Shown here: positions 13,008-26,163 of the stretch, in pieces
How positions within the stretch are numbered: the stretch's first letter is position 1
How the letters are laid out: every line of letters begins with the position of its first letter
Assembly (NCBI GenBank): GCA_964006375.1
Contig: OZ023265.1
Location: 149,327,769 to 149,391,768 of the forward strand
Origin: Tillus elongatus
Lineage: Eukaryota > Arthropoda > Insecta > Coleoptera > Cleridae
Direction: 5' to 3'
DNA: 64,000 nucleotides
Position numbers and translations under genes: made by a program
The notes under the pieces: generated by a model
What the model saw: the letters and a program-made list of their open reading frames with translations, nothing else
Databases searched by the model: none
Told to the model about the DNA's origin: nothing

Positions 13008-13195
13008 TACTTGATCTACTAAGCTCTGTAAATATTCTATTGTTTCAGCAATGAGTATGGTGTCGTCTGCATACCGGATATTGTTAATGGGTATTCCATT
13101 GACCTTTACTCCTATTGTCGTTTCTTCCAGCGCTCTCTGAATGATTTCTTCCGAATAAAGATTAAATAATAGCGGCGATAGTACACATCCTTGCC

Positions 13196-13942
13196 TTACA
13201 GCACGCTGATTTTTACTTCTTCTGAGAGTTCATTGTCCACCTTAATATTAGTTGTCTGGCTGTAGTATAAATTATTTATTATTCTAATATCTTTCATGTC
13301 TATATTTTTACTTTTAAGTAACCGAATGAGGTGGTTGTGGCGGACTCTATCAAATGCTTTGTTGTAGTCAAGGAAACAGACATACATCGGCTGATTGATG
13401 TCCATGCATCTTTGAGTCAACACATTGAAGGCAAACAAGGCTTCTCTTGTTCCCATTGCATTTCTGAAGCCAAATTGAGTTTCGCTAATATCTTGTTCTA
13501 ATTTCCTAAAAATTCTCTGGTGTATTATCTTTAAAAATATTTTGAGAGCGTGACTCATTAGACTGATGGTTCGGTGGTCACTACATTCTTTTGCATAAAC
13601 CTTTTTTGGTAATGTAATGAAGGTCGATCTAAGCCATTCGCGGGGAATGATTCCTGTGTATATTGTGTTAAATAGTTCCACCAATATGCCCATTTGATCT
13701 TCTGTGATTAGTTTAATTATTTCTTCTGGAATTTCGTCGGGTCCTGGAGCTTTATTAGACGTTGCCATTTTTACCGCGTGCATTACCTCTTCCTTTGCTA
13801 TTGTTGGGCGCAAATCTCCCTCTGTGTCCTCTTCTACCATTTCTTGTTGTCTCTCATCCTCGAATAGTTCCTGGATATACTCATTCCGTCTTGCCAGCTT
13901 CCCTGCAGTGTCTGGGATTATTTTGCCATCTCTGTCTAGCAA
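13196..13942 (-). pseudogene. RTE reverse transcriptase, N-terminal/palm frame
   Basis: 248 codons spanning the RT fingers and palm: SNKAPGPDEIPEEIIK, IPREWLRSTFITLPKK, FGFRNAMGTREALFA and the FLDYNKAFDRV motif holding the first catalytic aspartate. A one-base frameshift at about 13196 separates it from VRQGCVLSPLLFNLY and the YADD box, which follow in another frame. This is one former ORF with the neighbouring endonuclease and thumb frames. Confidence 0.82.
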
Positions 13943-14411
13943 AACATTGCTTTGGTTTTGCCTTTTTTACCAGCCACCTCCCTAATTTTTTATAGAGGTT
14001 AAGAACATCGTGTTTCATTGTCAAATCTTCTATCTCCGCACATTTTTCTCTGTACCACTTTTCTTTGGCTTCACGTATTATTTTTCTTATCTCACTATGT
14101 ATATGGTTATAAGCATTGTTGTCTATATTTTTGTACGTTCTTCTTTCTTCCATTAGTTTTAAAACTTCGTCAGTTTTCCATGGTTTTTGTTTGTGAACAG
14201 TATTCTTTGTTTGCAGTAACTCTTTTGTTGAAGTCGTTATCGTGGTTTTGATGGTATCCCATATTATGTTTGGATCTTCATTCGGTTGAGCTCTAATCTT
14301 ACTTAGTTCGTTGTTAATATTCTCGGTCAATTGTTCTCTCATTATTGTGCTTTTAAAGTTTAAGGTTTGTAGATGTTTTTGTTTTGTTGGGATTTTGGCT
14401 TCTTCAGTCAT
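13881..14411 (-). pseudogene. RTE linker between endonuclease and RT
   Basis: 176 codons covering the linker: NFKSTIMREQLTENINNEL, a KPWKTDEVLKLMEERRTYK segment and EKWYREKCAEIEDL. It overlaps the endonuclease frame by a few bases upstream and the RT frame downstream. Such linkers are typical of RTE ORFs, so the overlaps reflect frameshifts rather than real gene boundaries. Confidence 0.75.
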
Positions 14412-14938
14412 ACTCTGAGCCTTACTATTACTGGATTATGATCTGTTGCTGCATCTGCTCCAGGATAAGCCTTAGCCGACATTATGGAGTTTCGGTACCT
14501 TTTATTAATTAAGACGTAATCAATTTGATTCCTAACTACGTGTTTGGTGTTATCAGCGTGTGATTTCCAAGTATAAAGCCTCCTATCAGGCAGTTTAAAG
14601 TATGTGTTTGTAATCACCTTGTCTTGTTCTTGACAGAACTGTGTCAATCTATCCCCCCTTTTATTTCTTGTGCCCAACCCAAAATCACCAATAAGATCTT
14701 CTACTTTCCCCTTTTCAACTTTTGCGTTGAAGTTTCCCATTATTATCGTTATATCCCTGTTATTTGTGACATTCAGCGCTTGTTGAATTTCATTATAGAA
14801 TTGTTCTATTTCTTCTTCACTCTTATCGGAAGTGGGGGCGTATACTTGAATGATGTTAAATATTCTTTGGGTTGTTGGTGTTGCTCTTATCATCATTACT
14901 CTATCTGAGGTAGGATTAAGCCAGTTATAGCTTGACAA
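14408..14938 (-). pseudogene. RTE APE-type endonuclease frame
   Basis: 176 codons with QRIFNIIQVYAPTSDKSEEE, the MGNFNAKV catalytic motif, a WKSHADNTKHVVRNQIDYVL segment and the terminal DHNPVIV histidine motif of AP-endonuclease-like LINE nucleases. The true start lies upstream near 15160 (GTWNIRSMF). A stop/frameshift near 14960 cuts it. Insect proteins annotated as craniofacial development protein 2-like are usually copies of this domain. Confidence 0.8.
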
Positions 14939-15289
14939 AAGTTACCTTCCACCACAATCGCTACTCCGTTTCGGTATTTGCATCGTCGTTACCCGAGTAG
15001 TAAATCTTTGACTGATTAATCTTCATTTCGCCTGAATTAGGCGATCTAGTTTCACTGAGTCCCATTATGTTCACATTGAGTCACTGCATTTCTTGAAGCA
15101 CGTTGTGAATTTTACCTGCTTCGAACATGGATCTGATGTTCCATGTACCGATCCTTATGTCTCTTTCTTTTTTCTTAGCTGCATTCAAAACCGGGGACCC
15201 CCCCCCCCCCCCGAGATCCGCATAGGGGACTAGAAACTCCGAAATTTTTCTCCTTGAACTCAGCCATGTTAATTAACTAGGGATATCCA

Positions 15290-15780
15290 TTTGGATCGTT
15301 ACTGCAGTGGTTTCCCGTTGCCTTCTGCATCTTCCTGCCGTTCACCATTCATTGGTTTATCCGCCTTTAGAGATGATTTCACACAAACTGAATGCCCTGT
15401 CATAAATGCGGACCCTCCAGACCAGTTTGGCAACCTTTTCTCATCTGTTGCTCAAAATGAAACTGCTCATCTGCCTGCCATGGTAGAAATAGCATTTGTT
15501 GAGGAGATAACATCGCAAGTGAAAACCAAATTTAGATTCTTACCTGCTACACAAAAGGATGTTCTAAACGCAATAAATACGATTAAATGATCTAATTCTG
15601 CAGGGCCGGTTGAGGTGTGAAGTATATTGCTTAAGAGCTGCAAGTTTGTTGTTTCTTTGCCACCTTCGCACATATATAACATGTCATTGGCCAGGGGTAT
15701 TCTTCCATCGAAAATGAAAGAAGCACATATAAAACCGACATACAAAAAGGTGATCCCACAAATTATTTAAGTTACAGACA
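15290..15780 (+). pseudogene. LINE ORF2 fragment (RT start), right half
   Basis: Continuation of the plus-strand LINE at 11660-12288. It contains a DPPDQFGNLFSSVA segment, EEITSQVKTKF, then KSNSAGPVEV (degenerate KS.GPD motif) and LARGIFPSKMKEAHIKPTYK, the opening reverse transcriptase motifs. Stops interrupt it. Confidence 0.6.
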
Positions 15781-15784
15781 AATC

Positions 15785-17072
15785 ATATTAAACTGACTAG
15801 AAATGGACAAAGAATCCTAAAACGTAATTATGACTGTAAACAGATAGAGTAAAAGAGACTTCTTCTCATGACATTGCTGGCTATATCTGAGTGATGAGAA
15901 ATTGCTTAATATCAAATATTAAATCAATTTCACAATGATGCAGTAGATATAAGTATGTATAAATAAAACTCTGGACGCAGCAAGTGCGTTATGGTAGTGA
16001 ATTTTCATAAAAATGTTTTTAATTGCAAATATGTGTGTTTCCTTTTTAAGAAAGCAGGCATCAATTTTGGTTACCAGTATAACCTATATAGTAAAAACAA
16101 TGTGCCATGTTTCATAAAAATAACTTTATTGTGTGAAAATGTACAAAAATTTCCAAAAGTAAACTTAAAGTGTTCCCGGAAAAACTCGTTTCTTGGTCAA
16201 CCTTATAGGTTAATAGCAAATTGAGCTATTCAAATTTGAAGCATTTAATGAAAATTCGCTACCATAACGCACTTGCTGCGTCCCGAATTTCTTTTCTTAC
16301 AAACATGCATCGCTGAAAAATTCAAAAATGCAATAACATAAGGCGTGTTTGATTAAAAAAAAAAGAAAATTTGTATCACCAACGACTTATGGGCCATCCT
16401 GTGATTGTAGAAATATTTTTTTAAGATGTAGCTCAAGACACCCTATAATTAATATATACAAATTTTCTTCATATCTTGTATAATAACGGATATATTGAGC
16501 TTTATTGATTTTTTACGAAAATTCGACAAAAATTATATACCATTAAACGATAAACTCTAAAGCTAAGGCTACTGCCAAGCATCAGAGAAAGGGTCTATTT
16601 GAAATGAATTTTCTGGAAACATTTTAGTAAAATGAAGGACAATGACGGTTGAAACTAAGACTTCAGAGTTTGTAAAACATCCTTCTTGAGACATTTGATT
16701 TCCATATCCCGTATTAGATTCAAGTTCTTTGCCTAAATGTTGCCGATTTTGACGTTTTAAATCGCAACTTTGACGTTTTGAGGAAAACCCCGATTTATTT
16801 TTCTTTAAATGCCTATAACTTTTCTGTCTTTTTACCTACATAGCTAAATTTGGGTAGGTGGCTTACCTATAAGGATATTAACTAGCGTACCAAATTTGGT
16901 TGCCCTTACTTTGTTAATTCCGGAGATATAAATTTTTTTCGAAAGAAAACACAAAATTTTCCGGGAAAACCTGGGCAGATTTTCCTGACTAACGAACTTA
17001 TCCAAGCCATTTGCAAAAGGAATTTTTCCACCAAATTAAGTCAAAATCGGCCTATTATTTTTTGAGTTATCG

Positions 17073-17142
<70 letters not shown>

Positions 17143-18130
17143 CATATAAAAATTGAAACGGACCCCGGATATGTGTTCTAAAGGGCCTAGTTCGCGGTCA
17201 TTTGAAGAAATTTTTTCAAAATTCAAAAGTCGGGATCTCCTCATTAGTGAATTTTTTTTAAGAAAATTCACTAAAACATTGTTTCTCGGCTCCTAAGGTC
17301 ATTGACATATACAAAGTAAAGGGGAAAATATCTCATACGTGTCCGATAATAATACATGTATTGTTGCGGATGCTTACTCTCCAGAACCGCTCGCTCAATG
17401 TTGGGTAATGGCGGCACCTGGAGACGACAGGAGGACCTGAGGCATGGCGCCTAGTCTTCCTGGCCCGAGGTGGCTCGCGGGCTGGGCCGGCAGGAGTAGG
17501 GCTGTACTTCGAGTTGGTGAATCTGAATGTAATCAGAGTTCCGACATAGAGTGTTGTTGCGACAATAAACTCTACAATACAACGTTTATACTTATATACG
17601 TTCATACAATTTACTGGACTTTAAGAAAACTATTCATCTTTTCTAGGGCACCTATAGCTAAGGCTGCCATGGATATATTTTCGTCTTAAAGCAACATTCT
17701 TTGGAGTGCACTCTGTGACGATGTGGCTCTCTGAAAGGCTTCCATTGTAGGTAGCACAAACTGGTGAAACATGTTGTTCCAGTAGGTAGTGTGTGAGTGC
17801 TGTGTTTCTATCCGGAGTCTTCTTAAAACGACCAAGAACCGACGACGTAGTATAAAGTGGTTGGAATGCCTCGATGGTTGGTGCTAGTTTGTGCAGCGTG
17901 GTGGTTTAATGATTCCAGTATATTTGCCACTTGTCCTAAATTACTGTTTTAATATGTAGTATTAATAGTTTGTAGTAGTGACTTCTTACTGTCATGCCTT
18001 CCATTATCTGTCTTTTAGCAGAAATATCTGCCAGTTCATTGCCCATAATACCAAAGTGTGAGAGTATCCAAGATATAAATAGAATGTATTCACTCTTAAT
18101 TATTTAACATTTCCCTCTATAGATTTTAAG
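15785..18130 (-). mobile_element. RNase H-type LINE 3' portion, split by a HINE-like element
   Basis: Minus-strand relic. From its 5' side it has the end of RNase H, ILSHFGIMGNELADISAKRQ (17985-18075), then LGRFKKTPDRNTALTHYLLE and QHVSPVCATYNGSLSESHIV near 17740-17850, the C-terminal zinc-knuckle-like segment of RNase H-bearing LINEs. Its 3' UTR continues to about 15785 but is interrupted at 15969-17276 by a HINE-like insertion. The shorter copy at 11205-11659 matches the 3' end. Confidence 0.65.
15969..17276 (-). repeat. HINE/DINE-1-like interspersed element, copy A
   Basis: Read on the minus strand: 5' TTTTAGTGAATTTTC palindrome region (17240-17276), block A, (TA)n at 17075-17140, block B, then the 3' module bounded by two inverted copies of GGACGCAGCAAGTGCGTT (15972 and about 16272). 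It ends in the ACGCA-CTTGC-TGCGT hairpin and CCAGAG, next to A/T-rich flank. It contains no ORF of substance. Comparison with 11205-11659 shows it is an insertion without an obvious target duplication. Confidence 0.72.
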
Positions 18131-18339
18131 TTTATTTTAGAAGTTGTTCTATTTCTTGTTATTGAAGGGAGTCAAAGGCATTTCTCCATTGTTCCATGGA
18201 TTGAATTTCGTTGCAATAGAAATACTAATCACATATTTTTAGTTCAGTGCAAGAAATATTTAAATCGTTTTATTGTGGCTGTTGTGATTGGTAATGAGTT
18301 CAGTCGCCAATAGATAATCTCTCTGGATATGAAACTGAG

Positions 18340-19270
18340 AAAAGCGCTTTCAACTATGTCCTACTAGTGAACCATGTGGAAACAGTAACCAGAGACTTCG
18401 GTCTCAACGGTTTGTCCATTTTTGTAGAAGCGTTCGTTAAACAGTTAACATTTCTTGTAAAGAAAGTATAAACAACCAAACTACTACTGCTACTGCCGTG
18501 CGCTGGTGAGCTGACATTTAGTGAGTTGATGGAGGGTAATAATTGAATAAGCGGCACGTTTGCTTAATAAAAACTCACCTATACTTCGAGAAAGGTCGCT
18601 GTGATCCACTCCTGGACAGATTTCCTGCCGTTTTTTCCTATGTTTCCTTGTAGAGTCAATAACATCGAACAATAGTTGACAGTTATTATTCTACCCTCAT
18701 TTAGAAAATCACTTATGATTACTCCATAGCAATCCCAAAATCTCTGTTGATATGGTGATGAACAGTTTTGCCTGCCGTAAGTCTGGCGTTCTCTCCAGTA
18801 GATATGACATGATTTGTTTCCTCTCTCAGGTATCTTACATTGATGGCTTTTTGTTAAGGCACAAAAGGGCTCTGGACAATCGAATGGTGTTGCTTTGCTC
18901 TTTTTGCAATGCTTTCTGCTTCCTCACTTTCTTCAATGCATTGGTGCCCTGGTCCCCACATTAATGTTATTTTGTGGTTCGTTGCCAGTTGCTTTAAGGA
19001 TTTTTTAAGTCAGTTTAGACTCGGTTTTGAAAGATTTAATAGTCTTTAGTACTGTCTAACTGTCAGAGAAGGTGTAACTCTCTTTAAATCTGAGTCTTTT
19101 TTATATGCACTCCTGTACACCGATATTTATAGCAAGCATTTCTACTTGGAAGATGGAAGTTTTTCATAAGGATTTAGAAAGTTAGGTCCTCTTATTGCCA
19201 ATACTGCTCCTTCGATTTGTTTAGACCCATCTGTATACCACACAGATAAGTTGTTGCGACAGTATGATAA
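18340..19270 (-). pseudogene. second RNase H-bearing LINE fragment
   Basis: Minus-strand translation gives VWYTDGSKQIEGAVLAIRGP, the first catalytic aspartate block of RNase H. It is followed by a decayed SDS segment, a GPGHQCIEESEEAESIAKRA block (VPGH..I.GNE.AD) and a CPEPFCALTKSHQCK segment. SIITLHQLTKCQLTS then matches the LLTGHC region of Jockey/I-type LINEs. It is full of stops and differs from the neighbouring RNase H relic at 17.98 kb, so it is a separate insertion. Confidence 0.6.
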
Positions 19271-20183
<913 letters not shown>

Positions 20184-20544
20184 TCTAACGGACTTTCCAG
20201 TGATTAGCAATGTCTGCGTTTTTTGGAAAAACTTGCCATTGTTATCCTTTATGACTAACTATTGTTCTTAGTTTTTATTGTAGTTTTCTTACCTATTGGC
20301 AAGCTTAATGCAGCAGCTCTTTCTTCATGTTATTTTTGCCTTCTTTACTATTTCTTTGCATCCATACTTATTTTGATTTACTGGTTCGTAATCCTTCTTT
20401 ACTTGTTACGTTCTTGTATTAACTTTACTATTTCTGATGTCATCCTGAGCTTTTCGGGAGGAGTTCGGTCGGGAAGATGATAAAGGTTAAATTTGATATT
20501 GTGTTATCATTTTTGTCTGTATAAACCAAAATAATTCAGCTATA

Positions 20545-21553
20545 CAGGTGGGCGATTTTCGGGGCTCACCATGTGAAACTCGCTTATCTTAAAAGATACG
20601 AGGACGGCTAGATTGGGGCAGAGTTGCGTAATCCGGTGCTGATCATTTTTGAAAAAAGAAAGCTGAGATCTTTCGTGGTTTTCGAAATAAAAAATTTTTA
20701 AACGAAATTTGCGATCTTCGTATTTTCCAATTTTCTGAAAAAATTTTGAAGCTATTTGCAAAAATATTTGCAACAAACATTATTAGGACTTTTTTGAATG
20801 AGGAATCTAAAAATCTGAATAGTGTCAGTGTGGCATGCACCACAGTCCTACAGCGATTGTCAACTTTTCTTCTTATGAGCGACATCGGATTTTTACATTC
20901 TCGGAAACAGCTTTTTTTCTGATTACAATGATGTGTCACCTGATATGGTTTGCTCTATTATCTCGTTAATAATATTAGATTTGTTGTATTTGTAAGAGTG
21001 TTTTGGAGAAAATTCGGCACTGTCATCTAAAAACAAACTTATCACAGTTGTTACTTTCAATAAGAGACACACACAAATTAGGTCCAGAATCAATGTTTGG
21101 TGTGGCTTACTATGTAACAAAATAATAGTCCCATTCGTCTACGAGAAGAATTTAACCAATAGCATTTATCTTGATTTCCTAAGATCATTTCTCGCCAATT
21201 ATTTGGACGGAATGTGTACCTAAATCGGATTATTCAATTATTTATGGTTCCAACAGGATGACGCACCGCCTCATAATGAAAGAAGAATTACAAGTTATTT
21301 ATGCCAGTTGTTTCCCCATAAAGTGATATCTAATTATGGTGATGTAAAATGGCCAGTGGCCAGCGCCATCACCGGACTTATCACCACTTGACTATTTCTT
21401 AGAGGAAACTATGAAAGACAAAATTTATAAAACAATGCCCTCTGACATACAGGAACTAAGGGTGTGCCAGTCAAAGAAACATAAAACGGGCAATTAGGTA
21501 GTAGTTTAAAAAAAGAATTTCGTGTTTTGAAGTAAATGGTGAACAATTGAAAC

Positions 21554-21646
<93 letters not shown>

Positions 21647-22668
21647 TAGTTCAACATTTAACATTTAATTAATTTTAATTTAATAATAATTGCTTCTGTT
21701 GCAATTTGTGATTTTTCTGTAAGCAAAATAAATGTTATTCTTGTTATTATTTTTAACCTATTTTATTTCTGGATAACGATGAAGATATTTTTCTGCCGCA
21801 TGTTGTGAATTTTGTGAGAAGCGTAACAAATTTAATTCGTATCATTCTTGATTATAAAGTAGCATTTTCCTGGCAAAAATAACAATATGTTCCTTGAAAG
21901 TAACAGTAGACTGTCATAATTTTGTTTTTAGTTGACCGTACGGAATTTTCACCAAAGCACTCTTACAAATACAATAAATCTAATAGTAATTACGAGATGA
22001 TAGAGAAAACCATATCATGTGATACATCATTGTAAAAAAAAGCTGTTTCCGAAACTGTAGAAACTCAATATGGCGCCCACAAGAAAGAGTTTGTGTGTGT
22101 GTTTTTGTTTCTTTAACGTCGGCCTATTTCCGCGACTATGGCCAATATCCTGGAAATTTTGCCGAACCCTTGCCTTTCTGTAAGGATGGTAGGGATCTTT
22201 AACGTGTCCAACGTCGCATCGACACGGGACCGACGGCTTTACGCCCCCTCCGAAGGGCGGAACGTTCAGACATTCAACTTGCTCAAATACAATGCCAGAA
22301 CCTCGGTTGATGTTAATGTTACAGTTTGTACTGAAAAGGTGAAAGGAGAACCCTAGGATCGAGCCCAGTACCCTTCGCTTCAGAGGCACACTGAAACAAT
22401 TCACAATTTTAGATTCCTTGTTCAAAAATCTCCTAATAATATGTGTGTTGCTAATATCTAGCTTCAATAGTTTTCGAGAAAATTGGAAAATACGAAAATC
22501 GAAAATTGCTTTTTCTAAAATGTATTTCTAAAACCATAAAAGATTCCTCAGTTTTCGTTTTAAAAATGATCAGCACCGGATTACGCAACTTTGCCCTAAT
22601 TTAACCGACCTCGTATGTGTTAAGATAAGCGAGTTCCCCATGGCGAGCCTCGAAAATCGGGCTCCCTG
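20545..22668 (+). mobile_element. TIR transposon with DD41D-type transposase relic
   Basis: TA flanks both ends (20543-20544 and 22669-22670). The termini are CAGGTGGGCGATTTTCGGGG on the left and the diverged inverted match at 22640-22668, and the inverted repeats extend several hundred bases. The interior (about 21060-21460, plus strand) reads INVWCGL, then FQQDDAPPHNERRITSYL with the second catalytic aspartate, then SPDLSPLDYFL. Ignoring a 7-bp tandem duplication (TGGCCAG twice, near 21350), the second and third catalytic acids are 41 residues apart. The N-terminal half is missing, so the element is non-autonomous. A (TA)n array (21556-21642) and a SINE (22089-22400) lie inside it. Confidence 0.72.
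22089..22400 (-). repeat. tRNA-related SINE, inserted in a transposon arm
   Basis: On the minus strand the sequence has a pol III B-box-like motif GGCTCGATCCTAGGG (22351-22365) close to its 5' end, a GC-rich body with GCCGTCGGTCCCGTG and ACGTTAAAGATCCC, and a 3' tail AAACAAAAACACACACA. A related copy lies at 34626-35015 in plus orientation. It splits the right inverted repeat of the host transposon, so it arrived later. The A box is not clear. Confidence 0.6.
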
Positions 22669-22769
22669 TATATTATTTTGTGACCAAAATCCGGTGTAAT
22701 ATGTTTAACACAGGTTTCGTCTTCACTTACTGACAGTTTTGCAATTTGAGTTCAACCAACTCTATTCAT

Positions 22770-23150
22770 TATTGTTGCAGGTCCTTAAGCTATCGTCACA
22801 GCCTATATAAATATGCAAAGTACAGCTCTATCCCTTGAAGCTTGCTTTTATCGCTTAATACCCTTACCGCGTCGTTACCTAACAACCTGCCATTAGAATT
22901 AGTTTCACAATTCTTGGGAGATTCTGAGAGTCCATGGAAATGTTATCGCTATTTCCAGAATTAAATGTAAGACCTCTGAGATGGCAGCTCTTATGTGAAT
23001 ATATTTCTGTGAAAAGGGGGCGTAATACTGTATAATATGGTTAGAACAGGAATAAAGACATATAACAAACTGCTGGGCCGTTAGAGCGATAAAGCTAGTA
23101 GAAATGTGAGGCATATCACTATCCGAGTTCATCTAGGGAAAGTTTGTGAG
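22770..23150 (-). repeat. dispersed repeat, inverted partner of 2.32-2.73 kb
   Basis: Matches 2320-2735 in inverted orientation over about 380 bp with clear divergence. It shares the TTAATACCCTTACCGC and ACCTGCCATTAGAATTAGTT type segments. No domain was recognised. Confidence 0.55.
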
Positions 23151-23179
23151 ATGGTTCTGTTTACGAGTTTATGTAATAA

Positions 23180-23215
23180 AAACTCTGGACGCAGCAAGTG
23201 GGTTATGGTAATGAG
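23180..23215 (-). repeat. solo HINE-like 3' terminus
   Basis: CTCTGGACGCAGCAAGTG followed by GGTTATGGTAATGAG is the reverse complement of the family 3' hairpin end, with no further family sequence attached. Confidence 0.5.
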
Positions 23216-23291
23216 TGAATATTGGAGCCTGTGATGAGCATTGATAAGTACAATTTGGAGAACTGAATTCATCACAATACAGTTTTTAGAC

Positions 23292-23336
23292 ATGACGATC
23301 GTTTCGCTAACAAAGTTAGCTCCATCAGAGGGATGA
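23292..23336 (-). ncRNA. hammerhead-ribozyme-like motif, degenerate
   Basis: On the minus strand: CTGATGG, then a 6-bp stem GCTAAC/GTTAGC with a TTT loop, then GAAAC, GATC and GTC. This resembles the minimal hammerheads reported in Penelope-like retroelements, with a 2-bp helix III capped by a GATC loop. The core CUGAUGA is altered and helix I is weak, so self-cleavage by this copy is doubtful. Related copies lie at 34.09 and 53.50 kb. Confidence 0.4.
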
Positions 23337-23902
23337 ATGAACTGAGCGAATAAAAACTAGAACTACGATTTATATGTTAGTTGCCAAGCAGTTGGAAAAA
23401 ATATCTCAGTAAATACTGGTTTTAGGTATAAGGAATACTTTATAAAACTGAAAGAACATTTGTTGACGTATCAAAATTGATTATTAAATACAGGCTGATC
23501 CATTTGAGTTTCTCGAGAAAACTTGACTCCAGTATTTTTACTGACTTATGCTGTTTTCAAGGGATTCTTTGCGTATTGATTGAAGTTGAAAGAAGAACAC
23601 TTTTTCAAACTTTTGGCGTGATACAGTGTTGCATGCTTCATATTAATGAAGGTACAGAGCGTCAAATGTGCCTCTGATGTTTTAGAAAAGCGGCTATAAC
23701 TTTTGAACGACTCTGTATAGACCCCAACAACCATACACTGGATGAATCGGCAAAACATGAAGAATGCAAAAATGAAACAATATACAGGTGTACCATTTAA
23801 AAAAAAGTTTGGGGTTGCATCTAACTTATGCAGCACCCTATATATGCAAAAACAATTTTAGCTTGTAGATAACGTTAGTACCTGCAACTTCCGTTGTCAT
23901 TT

Positions 23903-24710
<808 letters not shown>

Positions 24711-24842
24711 CCCTTGTTAAGCATATTGCGCGCACGAAGCACTGTGAGATTCGGCATAGTTAAAGTGCATATAAACAAGGAGAGCAGAAAGTTAAAATGT
24801 ATGTATAATATGTGATTAATAAATTAAACATTGCTTTCTTCT

Positions 24843-25227
24843 AATTAGACGAGCGTCTCGCGACAGTAAAAACTTTGATGGGTTTTTGTCGTTTTAACGA
24901 AATAAAAGACCTCCCTGACTGTGCTGTGTACACACAATCCTGCCAACTGACCTTCCTGACCTGCCCTGATATCAGTTTGCGTAATCCAAATCTAAAAGAA
25001 GTTAAAAGGCAAAGGAAAAGTTCATTATGCTCACATAACCTTGATATATGGCAGGGTTGATTTTCCTTCTCCTTTTAGCTTTTAATTAGGCAAACTGATG
25101 CCAGGGCAGGTCTGAAAAGTCAGTTGGTATGATTTTTTGTAACATCACGTTAGGGAGGCCTATAATTTCGTTAAAACAACAAAAACTCATCCAAGTTCTT
25201 ACTGTCGCGAGACGCTCGTCTAATTAG
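24843..25227. mobile_element. foldback element with long imperfect arms
   Basis: The first and last roughly 190 bp are inverted copies of one another, beginning CTAATTAGACGAGCGTCTCG and continuing through the GACAGTAA and CTGCCCTG type segments, with only a short spacer. No coding sequence is present. It looks like a non-autonomous foldback/MITE insertion between two HINE-like fragments. Confidence 0.6.
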
Positions 25228-25317
25228 AGAGTAGGATTGATTCCCAGTGCGACGGGTAATATATTCGTGTCAGTGTAAAACACATATTACTCTTATCGTC
25301 GTATATAACAATTATGG

Positions 25318-25982
25318 TCAGTTAAAGAAAAATATCTCAAAACGTCAAAGTCGCAATTTGAACGTCAAAATTGGCAATGTTTAGGCAAAGAACGTGAAAT
25401 AAATACGGATTGTGAAAAGAAAATGTTGCAAGAAGAGTGTTCTGTGAAATCTTAAGTTTCAGCTTCAACCGTCATTGCCCTCAATTTTACTAAAATATTT
25501 ACAAAAAATTCATTTCGAATAGAACCTTTCTCTGATGCTTTGGCTGTCGGTTTAGTTAAGTTGATGCTTTCGCTGTAGGTTTAGTGAAGTTTATGGTTTA
25601 ACGGTCTATAATTTTTAGCTAATTTTGGTAGAACAAATTCGTTAATGCATTTTGCATTTTTTTATCGAAATATGATGCATGTTTATAAGAAAAAAATTTG
25701 GACGCAGTAAGTGCGTTTTTGTAGCGAATTTTCATTAAATCTTTCAAATTGCATAACTCAATTTGCTATTAACATCAGGTTTGTTGGCTAGGAAACCAAC
25801 ATTTAAGTTTAGTTGCGGAAAATCTTTGTACATTTTCAAACAATAAGTAATTTTGATAAAATATAGTACATTGTTTCTACTACATAGGCTATACTGGTAA
25901 TCAGATTAATGCCTGCTCGCATTGGCTATTAAAAACACTTTTATGAAAATTCACTTTCATAACGCACTTGCTGCGTCCAGAC
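25318..25982 (+). repeat. HINE-like element, 5'-truncated copy with intact 3' module
   Basis: Holds the end of block B and a complete 3' module. GGACGCAGTAAGTGCG near 25700 and its inverted partner CGCACTTGCTGCGTCC near 25963-25978 enclose about 285 bp. It ends CCAGAC followed by a run of nine T. Confidence 0.65.
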
Positions 25983-26052
25983 TTTTTTTTTAAAGTAATC
26001 TTGGCAATACCATTGTCTTCAAAATTTGTACAGAAGAGTGTTTCATATTGTA

Positions 26053-26065
26053 AAATAATAATAAT

Positions 26066-26162
<97 letters not shown>

Positions 26163-26163
26163 T
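26053..26163. repeat. (AAT)n microsatellite
   Basis: About 36 AAT units just upstream of the gypsy 5' LTR. The poly-Asn frame across it is not coding. Confidence 0.95.

Larger units (their letters stand above)
12289..15289 (-). mobile_element. RTE-clade LINE inserted in another LINE
   Basis: A 3.0-kb minus-strand element with an APE endonuclease (start RIGTWNIRSMFEAGK near 15160, then IQVYAPTSDKSEEEIEQFYN, GNFNAKV and TDHNPVIVRL), reverse transcriptase and a C-terminal region ending NLRRGNGT followed by a short GAAGAAGAAG tail at 12288-12299. The very short 3' UTR with a simple-repeat tail is typical of RTE elements. The ORF is interrupted by a few frameshifts and an early stop, so this copy is inactive but not very old. 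Its insertion splits the plus-strand LINE at 11660-12288 / 15290-15780. Confidence 0.82.
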
